From contig NZNS01000008.1 in the NCBI GenBank assembly GCA_002694985.1, positions 16,226 through 80,225 on the forward strand: a stretch of DNA of 64,000 bases, in the 5' to 3' direction. The stretch's first letter is position 1. The number at the start of each line of letters is the position of its first letter. Position numbers and translations under genes: made by a program. Below, piece by piece: positions 1-8,611 of this stretch. The DNA is from Parvibaculum sp. GTDB lineage: Bacteria; Pseudomonadota; Alphaproteobacteria; Parvibaculales; Parvibaculaceae. Below the pieces are notes generated by a model. That model did not search any database. It saw only the letters and a program-made list of their open reading frames with translations, and was not told where the DNA came from.

Positions 1-2
1 GT

Positions 3-263
3 CACGTCACCCCAGACCGGCTTCTAGTTCAAACGGCGCATGGTCAATATATCCCATTGGCGCAAGCCGATAGAGATAAGCCTCTTACAAAGCTCCTAGA
101 CTTCTATGCAATCTCAAACGTTGCCATGGAAATCATGTTTGCACCGTCAATTCACAATTTCCTCAATCTAATATTCGAAGAAGATATTCTTGTTTTTCAA
201 AGCCTCACTTTTGAACGAGGCTTAACTCAGGCTATTCACCAAAACCATCTCTGTTCGGCGTAA
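3..263 (+). CDS. C-terminal part of an unknown protein, cut by the window edge
   Basis: A reading frame is open from the first bases of the window to a TAA at 261-263, giving about 86 residues. An ATG at 57 would give a 68-residue protein, but the frame stays open before it, so a larger gene entering from the left is as likely. The sequence contains the stretches DRLLVQTAHGQY and HNFLNLIFEEDILVF and shows no motif or membrane segment that I recognise. Base composition is clearly lower in GC than the rest of the window, which fits the accessory character of 1-3940. It may also be non-coding. Confidence 0.3.
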   Translation, partial: HVTPDRLLVQTAHGQYIPLAQADRDKPLTKLLDFYAISNVAMEIMFAPSIHNFLNLIFEEDILVFQSLTFERGLTQAIHQNHLCSA

Positions 264-388
264 GTGCCTATGGCCCAGATTTGAGGTTGTGAATTGAGAA
301 GTTTTGAGTTCTCGTCGCAGAGACGACGGACAAGCTTGCAATTAATGATGCACCAAATAGTTAGTTCAATGAAAGATACAAGACGTTT

Positions 389-3097
389 ATGACTCAGCCG
401 CTTTCACGCATTTCCGTCGTCATCGTCACCTACAACAGCGCCGCTGTCCTTGTAGATGCATTGAGCTCGATTCCAACGGGCGTGGAGATAATTGTTGTCG
501 ACAATGCCAGCAGAGACAACACTCTGGAAATCGCCCGTAATGCAGGCGCCAAATGTATCGTCAACGACAGCAATCTGGGCTTCTGTAAAGCAAGCAATAT
601 CGGTGCACGGGCCAGCAAGCGCGAATATATCCTGTTCCTGAACCCCGATACTGTCATCAAGGACAATGCTATCGATATTCTTTTGGCGGCCGCAGACCGT
701 TACCCGGATTCGGCCATGATCGGACCGCGATTGCTGGACCAAAATGGAAAATCGGTATGGCGATACAAATCCAGATTGCATCCGCTGGACAAGACCGCTC
801 GTCCCCCGGTTGAGCCGGAATTCACGTGTTGTGTCCCGCTTTTGAGCGGTGCCGCAATACTATGCCGCCGCAAAGCTTTTGAAGATGTGGGAGGGTTCGA
901 CGAGAACATCTTCATGTATCATGACGACGATGACTTGAGCCTGCGGCTGACACAGAAGGGTTGGTCGCTAATTTATGAACCCGCTGCCAAAGTTTATCAT
1001 GCTTTTGGCGGATCAAGCGGCTCGTCAAGAGAACTGACCCGTTTCAAGGCCAGCGCCCACATGCGCTCATACGCTTATGTGAGCAAGAAACACGGGATTG
1101 CCTACAGCCCGATGCGAGAGCGCAGAAAGGCCATTAAACGTCTGGCTCTCGCCGTAGTCAAACTTGATCGTTCCCGACAGGCCGCCGCGTTTGGTCGGCT
1201 CGATGGCCTTTCAGAACTCGCCCGGTCGATACCAGACCAGCTAAACGCCCAGATCGACGCAGATGATGAAATTGCGAGCGACCCCAAAACGCTTAGGGCC
1301 TGGATTGCACATAAGCTGTTCGGCCGACCCGAAAGCTCGCTTGCGATCATAAGGCGCCTGTTCGCCGAAAATGTCCGAAACCACATCCCGGGATATACGG
1401 CTGCATTCATCTGTATGGGCTTTGTCGCCGCCACAACAGGCGCCAGCGCCTGGATCATGAAGGATGTGATCAACCGCATTTTCGTGAACCGCGAAGCTGG
1501 TATGGTCGCGGTTATCGCTGGAGCGGTCGTAGCCATTTATACGATCAAAGGCTTCTCCACCTATGGCCAGCAACTGCTCTTGCAACGTATCGGGAATAAC
1601 ATCGTCGCGACGCTGCAGAAACGCGTATTCGCTCACTTGTTGAGGCAACCTTTAAGTTTTTTCGATACTCGGGCCATTGGCGAACTAACAACGGTGATGT
1701 CTTATCACGCTCAGGGTGCCAGGGCTGTAATCGACCTTGTCATTCAGAGTCTTGGACGCGACTTACTCTCTGTCATTGCACTTACTGCCGTCATGGTTCT
1801 CCAGGATCCTCTCATGTCGGCTGTAATGCTAATCATCATGCCCCTAGCTGTATTGGGCGTGGCGCGGCTGATCAAGCGTGTGAAGAACATTATGCGCCTT
1901 GAGATGCAATCCATAGCTGAAATCGTCAACGCCATGCAGGAGACCGCTGTCGGCATCCGGATCGTGAAATCTTTCAATCTTGAAGACCGCATGAAGGCCC
2001 GAATGGCGAAGGCCGTGGAGCAGGTCGAGGAACGGGCCAACAAGATCACACGGATGAATGCAATGACGAGCCCGCTGATGGAAAGCCTTGGCGGCTTCGC
2101 TGTGGCGGCAGTCATATTGTACGGCGGTTGGAGCGTGATTGCGAAAGGGACAGACCCGGGCAGTTTTTTTGCTTTCATCACGGCGCTGCTGCTGGCCTAT
2201 GAACCGGCCAAGCGGCTGGCGCGACTTAACGTCCAATTGTCGACAAACATGGTTCTGGTCGAGGGCTTATACAGTCTTCTCGATTCCAAACCGGCTATCA
2301 CAGAAGCACCCGACGCCAAGCAACTCGAGATCCGCGAGGGCGGCCGCATCGAGTTCAAGGAGGTTGTTTTCGCCTATGGCAAGGCCCCGGCCCTGAAAGG
2401 GATAAGCCTGGAAGCCCGAGCGGGAAGCGTCACCGCACTGGTCGGCCCCTCTGGCGCAGGCAAGACCACGATCTTTGGCCTGATTGAGCGCTTCTTTGAC
2501 CCACAGCAAGGCAGCGTTACTATCGACGGACAGGATCTGCGCGAAGTTACCTTCGAGTCGCTTCGTTCCAGGCTCTCCCTTGTTACGCAGGAAACCTTTC
2601 TCTTTGCGGGAACGGTGCGCGAGAATATCGCCTATGGCCGTCCCGGCGCGACCGATGAGGAGATTGAGGAAGCAGCCCGGATGGCCAACGCCGACGAATT
2701 CATTCAAGATTTGCCTGAGAAATATGAATCGCAGGTCGGTGAAGGCGGCGGTCGCTTGTCGGGCGGACAGCGACAGCGAATTGCCATCGCCCGCGCCATG
2801 CTTCGCGATGCCCCCATCCTTTTGATGGATGAGCCGACCTCCGCGCTCGATGCGCAGGCCGAGGCTAAGGTACAGGAGGCGCTAGATCGACTGATGGAAG
2901 GGCGCACGACCATCGTTATCGCTCATCGCCTGTCCACCGTGCGCAATGCCGATATGATTTACGTACTGGACAAGGGAGAGACTATACAGTCCGGTACGCA
3001 TGACGAACTCCTGGCCGAGGGAGGGCTCTACGCCACCCTCTATTCGCTGCAATTTCGCGACGCCAAACCGAGGCTTGCTGCGGTCGGTGCGAAATAG
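389..3097 (+). CDS. Fusion of family 2 glycosyltransferase and MsbA-like ABC exporter
   Basis: One uninterrupted 902-residue frame joins two complete proteins. Residues 1 to about 290 are a GT2 glycosyltransferase of the rhamnosyltransferase (WbbL-like) type: VVIVTYNS at the start, VVDNAS, an NPD acidic site near 85-87 and a GGFDE...DDDDLSLR segment at 168-186. Residues about 330-620 form an ABC exporter membrane domain. Residues about 650-895 are a full nucleotide-binding domain with Walker A GPSGAGKTT (686-694), signature LSGGQ (790-794), Walker B ending D814-E815 and switch His846. The family knowledge is that GT2 enzymes act on lipid-linked glycans in the cytosol and MsbA-like exporters flip such lipids; coupling of synthesis and flipping in one chain is inference. 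The ATG at 389 has only a weak purine stretch upstream. No sugar-biosynthesis operon accompanies it. Confidence 0.88.
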   Translation: MTQPLSRISVVIVTYNSAAVLVDALSSIPTGVEIIVVDNASRDNTLEIARNAGAKCIVNDSNLGFCKASNIGARASKREYILFLNPDTVIKDNAIDILLAAADRYPDSAMIGPRLLDQNGKSVWRYKSRLHPLDKTARPPVEPEFTCCVPLLSGAAILCRRKAFEDVGGFDENIFMYHDDDDLSLRLTQKGWSLIYEPAAKVYHAFGGSSGSSRELTRFKASAHMRSYAYVSKKHGIAYSPMRERRKAIKRLALAVVKLDRSRQAAAFGRLDGLSELARSIPDQLNAQIDADDEIASDPKTLRAWIAHKLFGRPESSLAIIRRLFAENVRNHIPGYTAAFICMGFVAATTGASAWIMKDVINRIFVNREAGMVAVIAGAVVAIYTIKGFSTYGQQLLLQRIGNNIVATLQKRVFAHLLRQPLSFFDTRAIGELTTVMSYHAQGARAVIDLVIQSLGRDLLSVIALTAVMVLQDPLMSAVMLIIMPLAVLGVARLIKRVKNIMRLEMQSIAEIVNAMQETAVGIRIVKSFNLEDRMKARMAKAVEQVEERANKITRMNAMTSPLMESLGGFAVAAVILYGGWSVIAKGTDPGSFFAFITALLLAYEPAKRLARLNVQLSTNMVLVEGLYSLLDSKPAITEAPDAKQLEIREGGRIEFKEVVFAYGKAPALKGISLEARAGSVTALVGPSGAGKTTIFGLIERFFDPQQGSVTIDGQDLREVTFESLRSRLSLVTQETFLFAGTVRENIAYGRPGATDEEIEEAARMANADEFIQDLPEKYESQVGEGGGRLSGGQRQRIAIARAMLRDAPILLMDEPTSALDAQAEAKVQEALDRLMEGRTTIVIAHRLSTVRNADMIYVLDKGETIQSGTHDELLAEGGLYATLYSLQFRDAKPRLAAVGAK

Positions 3098-3145
3098 GAA
3101 AGCAGAGGCTTCCCGTAGGCATCCATGGCCTAAATGCTCATTAAG

Positions 3146-3470
3146 CTACAGCTTCAAATCTGGGTCATAGGCGCTGACGTTGGACAGCAGACCGATAATC
3201 CGGTTCGAACAAGCACAAGAGGTCAGCCGTGAGATCTGCCAACTTGTTGACCGCTTCGTGTTCTCGGCCGCCATTGGCTCCACTGCATGCATCGTGACCA
3301 CGGCGTCGAAAGACTTTGGCCAATAAGGCAAGTCGAGTAGGTCTGCTCTCACAACGGACAGACGATCTCGAGCGAGCGCGACATTCTGTCGGACATAGTC
3401 GAGCCGACGCAGGCTGATATCAACAGCGTGAAGGCCGCCAACCGGAGAGTTGCCGAAGTCGAAGCCATAC
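3146..3470 (-). pseudogene. Truncated, frameshifted SAM-dependent methyltransferase
   Basis: The minus strand encodes the middle of a class I methyltransferase: VDISLRRLDYVRQN, then VVRADLLDLP and FDAVVTMHAVEP. After the EP pair the frame breaks. In the shifted frame the protein continues as NGGREHEAVNKLADLT...CLFEPDYRSA, which matches the EPNGGRE...LFEPSY pattern of this methyltransferase family, so one base seems to be missing near 3271-3274. The N-terminal SAM-binding glycine motif is gone and the fragment abuts the antirestriction remnant on the other strand. Both truncation and frameshift point to a dead gene. Family members often sit in glycan or flagellin modification clusters. Confidence 0.7.
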
Positions 3471-3479
3471 CAGCCGGAA

Positions 3480-3935
3480 GCCCGCATCGAGCATGCCGAG
3501 GCCTTCTTTGCCGCGACCGGCGCCGATATCCGCCACGGCGGCGACCGGGCCTTCTACAGCCCCAAGGTTGACTTCATTCAGATGCCTCCATTTGAAGCGT
3601 TTCATGGCGCCGAGGCTTATTACGCCGTCCTTGCCCATGAGGCGACCCCCTGGACCGGCGGGCACGGCCGCTTGGAACGCTCATTCGATGGAAATTGGTT
3701 TGGCGATGCCGGCTATGCCATGGAGGAACTCGTTGCCGAGATCGGCGCTGCGTTCATCTGCGCCGATCTTGGTCTCTCACCCGAACCGCGCGCGGATCAC
3801 GCCGACTATATCGGGGCATGGCTTGAAGTGCTGAAGGACGACACTCGCGCGATCTTCACTGCGGCTTCCCAAGCACAGCGTGCTGCGGCGTGTCACAGGC
3901 GGCAATGGCGCCAAAAATCCTTTTATTATCAATAA
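3480..3935 (+). pseudogene. Remnant of ArdC-type antirestriction protein
   Basis: The translation EAFFAATGADIRHGGDRAFY followed by DFIQMPPFEAF, then EELVAEIGAAFICADLGL and VLKDDTRAIFTAASQAQRA, is the C-terminal metallopeptidase half of ArdC-like antirestriction proteins of conjugative and integrative elements. The N-terminal DNA-binding half is missing. The zinc motif, normally HExTH, reads HEATP here, so the second metal-binding His is lost. The C-terminus after QRA runs into unrelated sequence. It lies directly beside the 3' end of a tRNA gene, where such elements integrate. It is best read as a decayed piece of a mobile element, not an active protein. Confidence 0.78.
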
Positions 3936-3947
3936 CTTAACTGGAAT

Positions 3948-4021
3948 TGGCTGGGGGACTAGGATTCGAACCTAGACTGGCGGAGTCAGAGTCCGCTGTC
4001 CTACCATTAGACGATCCCCCA
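3948..4021 (-). tRNA. tRNA-Gln (CUG anticodon)
   Basis: Read on the minus strand, a cloverleaf folds from 4021 to 3948. The acceptor strands TGGGGGA and TCCCCCA pair, the anticodon stem GCGGA/TCCGC encloses the loop CTCTGAC with anticodon CTG, and the T arm is CTAGG-TTCGAAT-CCTAG. The discriminator is G and the CCA end is encoded (3948-3950). The 3' end faces the accessory region 1-3940, which fits use of this gene as an integration site. Confidence 0.95.
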
Positions 4022-4326
4022 AAACGCCGCCCAAAACCTCGGTTTACGACCGTTTCCGGGCGATTCGAGATGCTGTACGCCTTGGTTGTGCGGGCGAAAC
4101 CTAGTCGCCGCCCTTGCTTTCGTCAACACTCTGAAATCAGTGCAGTTCCAAGCCCGGCAGACCGCCCTTCCCGCGCCACTCTTCAAGTATCTTGATTATC
4201 GATCCAGCGGGCAATTTTATCATCCCACCGCATCTCCTTGCCTCGATCTGGAAAAGCGCAACCGCGCGACGGCAAGCAACCCGCCGAAGCCACCGTCCCG
4301 GCGTCAACGGAGGGAGGAAAAGCCGG
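4022..4326. other. Intergenic stretch between tRNA-Gln and lipoprotein gene
   Basis: About 305 bases without a supported gene. The part next to 4022 should hold the tRNA promoter, but I cannot point to clear -35/-10 boxes. Open frames here have composition and content typical of chance. Confidence 0.5.
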
Positions 4327-4692
4327 TCAGAGCTCTCCGGGGCGAACCGGGGTTACGACAATGTCGTAGAGTCGCCAGTCGCTCGCTTCAACCGCATCGC
4401 GCACCTTGTCGAGATGACCAATCACATCTTCCTCGTCGGCAAGCTCTGCATAGACCGCTCCCGTGAGGAGGTGTCCTTCTTCGCGAAGCTTCACCTCTGC
4501 CGACCTTACTCCCGAAACCGACATGGCGGCCGCCGTCACCGCTCCTATTGCTGGATGCAGTTTATCGCGGTCGATGCCGCCACGGGCACGGTCGAGCGTT
4601 CCTTCAGGGTCTCGGGGGTAGTCGTCGCAAGCGGCCAGCACAACCATTGGCAAGCTTACGAGAATTAACGCCAGCCTCCCCGCTCTTCTCAT
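4327..4692 (-). CDS. Small lipoprotein of unknown function
   Basis: A 121-residue protein with a basic start, a hydrophobic stretch and the lipobox VVLAAC, so Cys21 or 22 should be lipidated and the protein anchored to a membrane on the periplasmic side. The mature part is acidic and hydrophilic, with HPAIGAVTAAAMSVSGVRSAEV and ASDWRLYDIVVTP segments that I cannot assign to a family. It is alone: the tRNA is on one side and the TRAP operon ends on the other. The start at 4692 has no strong ribosome site. The lipoprotein call is firm and the function is unknown. Confidence 0.7.
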   Translation of the reverse strand: MRRAGRLALILVSLPMVVLAACDDYPRDPEGTLDRARGGIDRDKLHPAIGAVTAAAMSVSGVRSAEVKLREEGHLLTGAVYAELADEEDVIGHLDKVRDAVEASDWRLYDIVVTPVRPGEL

Positions 4693-4781
4693 CGTTGGTT
4701 TGTTATCCCACGCACCACACGGCTGGAATAAGAACGTTTACGACAGGCCGCGGTTCCGCCCGTGCTTCTACCAGAAATGAA

Positions 4782-4809
4782 CCGGGCCCCGCCTTAAAGC
4801 GAAGCCCGG
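4782..4809 (-). terminator. Terminator of the TRAP operon
   Basis: On the minus strand, 25 bases past the dctP stop, CCGGGC and GCCCGG pair around an inner CGC/GCG stem, followed by the T-rich run TTCATTTC. This fits a rho-independent terminator for the TRAP operon. Confidence 0.6.
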
Positions 4810-4834
4810 CAAATCACCTCAAGGCTGGTTGTGC

Positions 4835-5905
4835 TCAACCGTAGCGGTAGGGCGCACCCGCCTTGCGCATCGTGTCGGCATAGTTCTTGAGAATTTCGAC
4901 CACGCGCGCGTTGCGCTCACTTTTTTGCGCCACTTCATCCCAGAACTTGAGCGCCTCGTCTTCGACCGTCTGCCACTCCGCTTCAGGAATGGTGGTCAGT
5001 TCTAGTTTGCCACCCGTTGTGCGGTAATGCGCTTCGCCCCACCAATACCAGTGCTGGCGGTAGTAGTGCGAACTGTCCATCGAGAGCTTGAACAGAGTCT
5101 TGAGATGCTCTGGCAAAGCCTCCCACTTCTCCGTATTGGCGATATAGGAGCCGGCCCATGCACCCGAGATGTTGTTGGTGAGATAGTACTTGTTGATATC
5201 AGCCCAGCCGACCGTGTAGGTCTCGGTCGCACCGCACCAGGCAACGCCGTCGAGTTCGTTCGTCTGGATAGCCACTTCAATGTCTTCCCAGGGCAGCGTG
5301 ACCGGCACAACACCGAAACGCTCCAGAAACTTGCCGCCTGTCGGGAAGGTGAAAACGCGAAGCCCCTTCAGATCTTCGAGCTTGCGGATCGGCTTCGTCG
5401 TCACGAAGTTGCACGGATCCCAGGAACCTGTGCTGAGCCAGGTAACACCCGGCACTTCGGCATAGGCTTCTTCCCAGATTTCGCGAAGACCGTACCACTC
5501 CCACAATACCGGCACATCCAGGCTGTAGCGCGAGGCGAAGGGGAAGTAAGCGCCGAATACCGACACATCGACGGGTGCCGCCATGGAGTCGTCGTCGCTC
5601 TGCGCAGCATCGATGGTGCCGTTCTGTACAGCGCGGAAAAGTTCACCCTGCGGGACGAGTTGATCGGAGGTATAGAGCTCGATCGTCATCTCGCCATTGG
5701 CGGCATTGTTGAAAGCATCAATGGAAGGCTTGATCACATGTTCAGCAAGCGCCGGGCCTGCATATGTCTGCAGGCGCCATTTGATCGGCGACTGGGCGCG
5801 AACGATATTGGGCGCAGCGATTGTGGAAGCACCTACAGCCGCCACACCGACACTGGCCTTTTTCAGGAAGTCGCGCTTGTTCATATTCTTGGGATCGTCA
5901 GTCAT
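4835..5905 (-). CDS. dctP: TRAP transporter solute-binding protein (DctP family)
   Basis: A periplasmic binding protein of 356 residues that should capture an organic acid and deliver it to the DctQM permease. The N-terminus KRDFLKKASVGVAAVGAS ending in AQ is a Tat-like signal peptide. The mature part has typical DctP-family features: a GTIDAAQSDDD segment, LKGLRVFTFPTGG with the conserved Arg that usually binds the solute carboxylate, and a long C-terminal helix region rich in aromatic residues (HYYRQHWYWWGEAHY). I chose the ATG at 5905 because AAGGAG lies 8 bases upstream; an earlier in-frame start at 5977 has no such site. The gene is last in the operon dctQ-dctM-dctP, 123 bases after dctM. 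The ligand is unknown; keto or hydroxy acids are plausible from the family. Confidence 0.9.
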   Translation of the reverse strand: MTDDPKNMNKRDFLKKASVGVAAVGASTIAAPNIVRAQSPIKWRLQTYAGPALAEHVIKPSIDAFNNAANGEMTIELYTSDQLVPQGELFRAVQNGTIDAAQSDDDSMAAPVDVSVFGAYFPFASRYSLDVPVLWEWYGLREIWEEAYAEVPGVTWLSTGSWDPCNFVTTKPIRKLEDLKGLRVFTFPTGGKFLERFGVVPVTLPWEDIEVAIQTNELDGVAWCGATETYTVGWADINKYYLTNNISGAWAGSYIANTEKWEALPEHLKTLFKLSMDSSHYYRQHWYWWGEAHYRTTGGKLELTTIPEAEWQTVEDEALKFWDEVAQKSERNARVVEILKNYADTMRKAGAPYRYG

Positions 5906-6028
5906 CTGAAAGGCTCCTTCTTCTCTGGATGGTTTCGGGTCGTATCCAGCCCCAGAAGCCAGACCCGGCCCACTCACACGAAGAAATCCGCTACTGCCTC
6001 GAACGCCTGAACTTTTCTGAAAAACCTC

Positions 6029-7354
6029 CTATCGCCCGGAATACATATCGGGCAGCCAAAGGGCGAGTTGCGGAAATGCCATCACGATTGCGATTGTGAC
6101 GAGCATGATCATGACGAACGGTACGATTGAGCGATAGATATCCACAAGGGTTATCTCCGGCGGTGCCATGGCGCGCATAAGGAACAGATTATAGCCGAAG
6201 GGCGGCGTGATATAGGCCACCTGACAGGTAATCACATAGAGAATGCCGAACCAGATCGGGTCGAAACCCAGACTCCTGACAAGCGGAATATAGAGCGGCG
6301 CCACGATAACGAGCATGGCCGTGTCATCGAGGAACATGCCGAGCACCACGAAGGACAGCATCATCATGATGAGGACTTCCCAGGGGCCGAGATCCCAGGT
6401 GTCGAGCAGAAGAACCTTGATGGCATTCTTCGCGCCCAACCCGTCATAGACCGCGCCGAAGCACAGAGCGGCCAGAATGATCCACATGAACATGCAGGTG
6501 ATGCTCAGTGTCTGACGCATCGTGTCGTCCATTACGCGGAATGTCAGGCGACGTTTCCACAAGGCGGTCAGCGTTGCTGCCGTCGCGCCGACAGCGGAGC
6601 TTTCGACGAGGCTTGTGATACCAGTAAAGAAAAGCCCCATCATGGATACGAAGATCAGGATTGGCGCGATGCCTGCTTTCAGCAGGATGAACTTTTCGCC
6701 CCAGGTGATCTTCTCCCGCTCTTCCGCGGGCAATGCAGGGCCGAGATCCGGGCGCATCCTGCAACGGATATAGATATACAGACCGAAGAGGCACGCCATG
6801 AGAAGGCCGGGAAGAATACCGGCGAGCCAAAGCTGCAGAACCGGCTGACGCGCGATCATTGCATAGAGCACCAGAACCACGCTTGGCGGGATCAGAATGC
6901 CGAGCGAGCTGCCTGCCTGAATAACGCCGGTGACCATGACCTTGTCGTAGCCGCGCCGCAAAAGCTCCGGCAAGGCAACGCTCGCGCCGATCGCCATACC
7001 CGCGACACTGAGACCGTTCATGGCGGAAATCACAACCATGAGTCCGATTGTACCAATGGCGAGTCCGCCCTTCAGCGGCCCCATCCAGACATGAAACATG
7101 CGGTAAAGATCGCTCGCGATGCCCGACTCGGAAAGCATGTAGCCCATATAGATGAAGAGCGGCAATGTGAGCAGCGGATACCAGTTCAGCACCTGAAAGC
7201 TGGCGTTGAAAGGCATCTCGGAGCCACCGTCACCCCAGAGGAGAAGCGAGGCGGCAGCAGCCACAAAACCGATGGCACCGAAGACGCGCTGTCCCGTAAG
7301 CAACACCACCATGAGCGACGAGAACATCAGTAGCGTGATGAGTTCGTAGCTCAT
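6029..7354 (-). CDS. dctM: TRAP transporter large permease subunit (DctM)
   Basis: A 441-residue integral membrane protein with about 12 hydrophobic segments, the transport channel of a tripartite ATP-independent periplasmic transporter that uses the sodium gradient. Diagnostic stretches are SSLGILIPPSVVLVLYAMI, VSAMNGLSVAGMAIGA, and near the end the pair FLDDTAMLVIVAPL and YITPPFGYNLFLM. Its ATG overlaps the dctQ stop by four bases (ATGA) behind GAGGAG, which indicates translational coupling. Length is usual for the family. Confidence 0.95.
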   Translation of the reverse strand: MSYELITLLMFSSLMVVLLTGQRVFGAIGFVAAAASLLLWGDGGSEMPFNASFQVLNWYPLLTLPLFIYMGYMLSESGIASDLYRMFHVWMGPLKGGLAIGTIGLMVVISAMNGLSVAGMAIGASVALPELLRRGYDKVMVTGVIQAGSSLGILIPPSVVLVLYAMIARQPVLQLWLAGILPGLLMACLFGLYIYIRCRMRPDLGPALPAEEREKITWGEKFILLKAGIAPILIFVSMMGLFFTGITSLVESSAVGATAATLTALWKRRLTFRVMDDTMRQTLSITCMFMWIILAALCFGAVYDGLGAKNAIKVLLLDTWDLGPWEVLIMMMLSFVVLGMFLDDTAMLVIVAPLYIPLVRSLGFDPIWFGILYVITCQVAYITPPFGYNLFLMRAMAPPEITLVDIYRSIVPFVMIMLVTIAIVMAFPQLALWLPDMYSGR

Positions 7355-7863
7355 TCAATCTCCTCGCCACGAGCGCGAGCCAGATCCTTGAAAAAGAAAG
7401 CGACCGCCTGGAGAAGCATCAACGCGATGCCAACGGTCATGATTGTCTTGATGGGCCAGAGCAATGGCGCCCAGGCAGTGTAGTTCACCTGGTTGTAAGT
7501 GATGGCATACCGCGTACTTGAGATGCCGCCCATGAGCAGCACGACCAGATAGAAGATGAGGCAGAAGGATGTGATCGTATCCGTGAAAGCCATCTTTCGC
7601 GGCGACAGGCGGCCATAAAGGAGATCCATCCTCACATGCGAGTTGATCTGCATAGAGTAGCCGCCACCCAGCAGATAGTAGGCGGCCAGCAGGAACTGAC
7701 CCATTTCCATGACCCAGGAAATCGGTACGTCGAAGACGGTGCGGGAGATCGAGGCGTAGAGCAGGATACCGATCATCACAAAGATCAGGAGCATGACGAC
7801 CCGGCCGACGGCTCTGTTCACCGCCTCTACGTACCGGACATATGCTCTGGCTGCTCTTGGCAA
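7351..7863 (-). CDS. dctQ: TRAP transporter small permease subunit (DctQ)
   Basis: A membrane protein with four hydrophobic segments, the small partner of DctM. VVMLLIFVMIGILLYASISR, EMGQFLLAAYYLLGGGY, the conserved HVRMDLLYGRLS and a final long helix fit the DctQ family. The start is uncertain. The frame opens at a GTG at 7950, but the first 29 residues are Cys- and Pro-rich and unlike the family. I prefer the TTG at 7863 with AGAGG just upstream, giving 170 residues. It heads the operon and its stop overlaps dctM. Confidence 0.85.
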   Translation of the reverse strand: MPRAARAYVRYVEAVNRAVGRVVMLLIFVMIGILLYASISRTVFDVPISWVMEMGQFLLAAYYLLGGGYSMQINSHVRMDLLYGRLSPRKMAFTDTITSFCLIFYLVVLLMGGISSTRYAITYNQVNYTAWAPLLWPIKTIMTVGIALMLLQAVAFFFKDLARARGEEIE

Positions 7864-8104
7864 GTTGCCTCTTTGACACTCGTACAAGACTTCAGGCCAG
7901 AAGCATCCAGCCTTTGGGCAGGAAACACAGCAACACCTCAAGGCTGGCACGGATCAACGCGGCAAAGCAACTGAAGACGCTGCCCCGGGTGCCGGAAAAC
8001 GCTTTCGTCCCTACTCTTTTCCGATCTCGTGAATGCAATGACCATACCGCAGGCGAAATGGCGCCCGGGGAGGCATACCCTGCCAAAAAGGGAGGCGGCA
8101 GCCG

Positions 8105-8533
8105 CTAGCGCGTCACCCGTGCGAAGGTGAGGCCACCGAGAGCGCCTGCGATCATCTGAGCGATGAAACCCGTCATGGTACGTGCGCCCGCAATCGGCGT
8201 GATGTCAAATACGATCCCCATTGCAGCAAGCGCAACGCCGAGTGCAACAGCGCCCGCCACGCCATAGACCAGATAGCGCAGCATGCCTGCAAACCTGTAG
8301 ACAAGAGTTGCCGCCGGCATCGCAATCAGGAAGGCTATGGCGACGATCATCCCGAACATCGGGCCCATGCCCGCAATATCCTGCAAGGTCGTGGAAAGGC
8401 GATCCGAAACCGTAATTTCAATACCGAGACCGATCAGCCCCGCGAGAACGAATTGCGTATGGGCGATCGAGCCCAATACGGTCGTCACGATCACGGCCAG
8501 GACAAAACCGGCCCCCATTCTCGCAATACGCAT
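8105..8533 (-). CDS. Four-helix membrane protein of unknown function
   Basis: A 142-residue protein with four hydrophobic segments (about 8-35, 60-80, 86-108 and 122-138) and short loops. It has many Gly and Ala residues and no charged motif that suggests catalysis. I do not recognise the family. It is transcribed toward the TRAP operon but 241 bases separate it from dctQ, so a shared transcript is not certain. The divergent neighbour is a secreted sugar-dehydrogenase-like protein. Confidence 0.6.
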   Translation of the reverse strand: MRIARMGAGFVLAVIVTTVLGSIAHTQFVLAGLIGLGIEITVSDRLSTTLQDIAGMGPMFGMIVAIAFLIAMPAATLVYRFAGMLRYLVYGVAGAVALGVALAAMGIVFDITPIAGARTMTGFIAQMIAGALGGLTFARVTR

Positions 8534-8611
8534 CCGCCGCCCTCATTTCTTCAAACGCCAATTCGCTATACGATTGCACAGAATACCAGCAGTTGGGACG
8601 GGAAATAGCCG

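Noticed and set aside
3947..4195. Plus-strand frame of 82 codons starting in the tRNA
   Set aside because: It starts in the antisense of tRNA-Gln (GLGFEPRLAESES), a well-known false ORF type.
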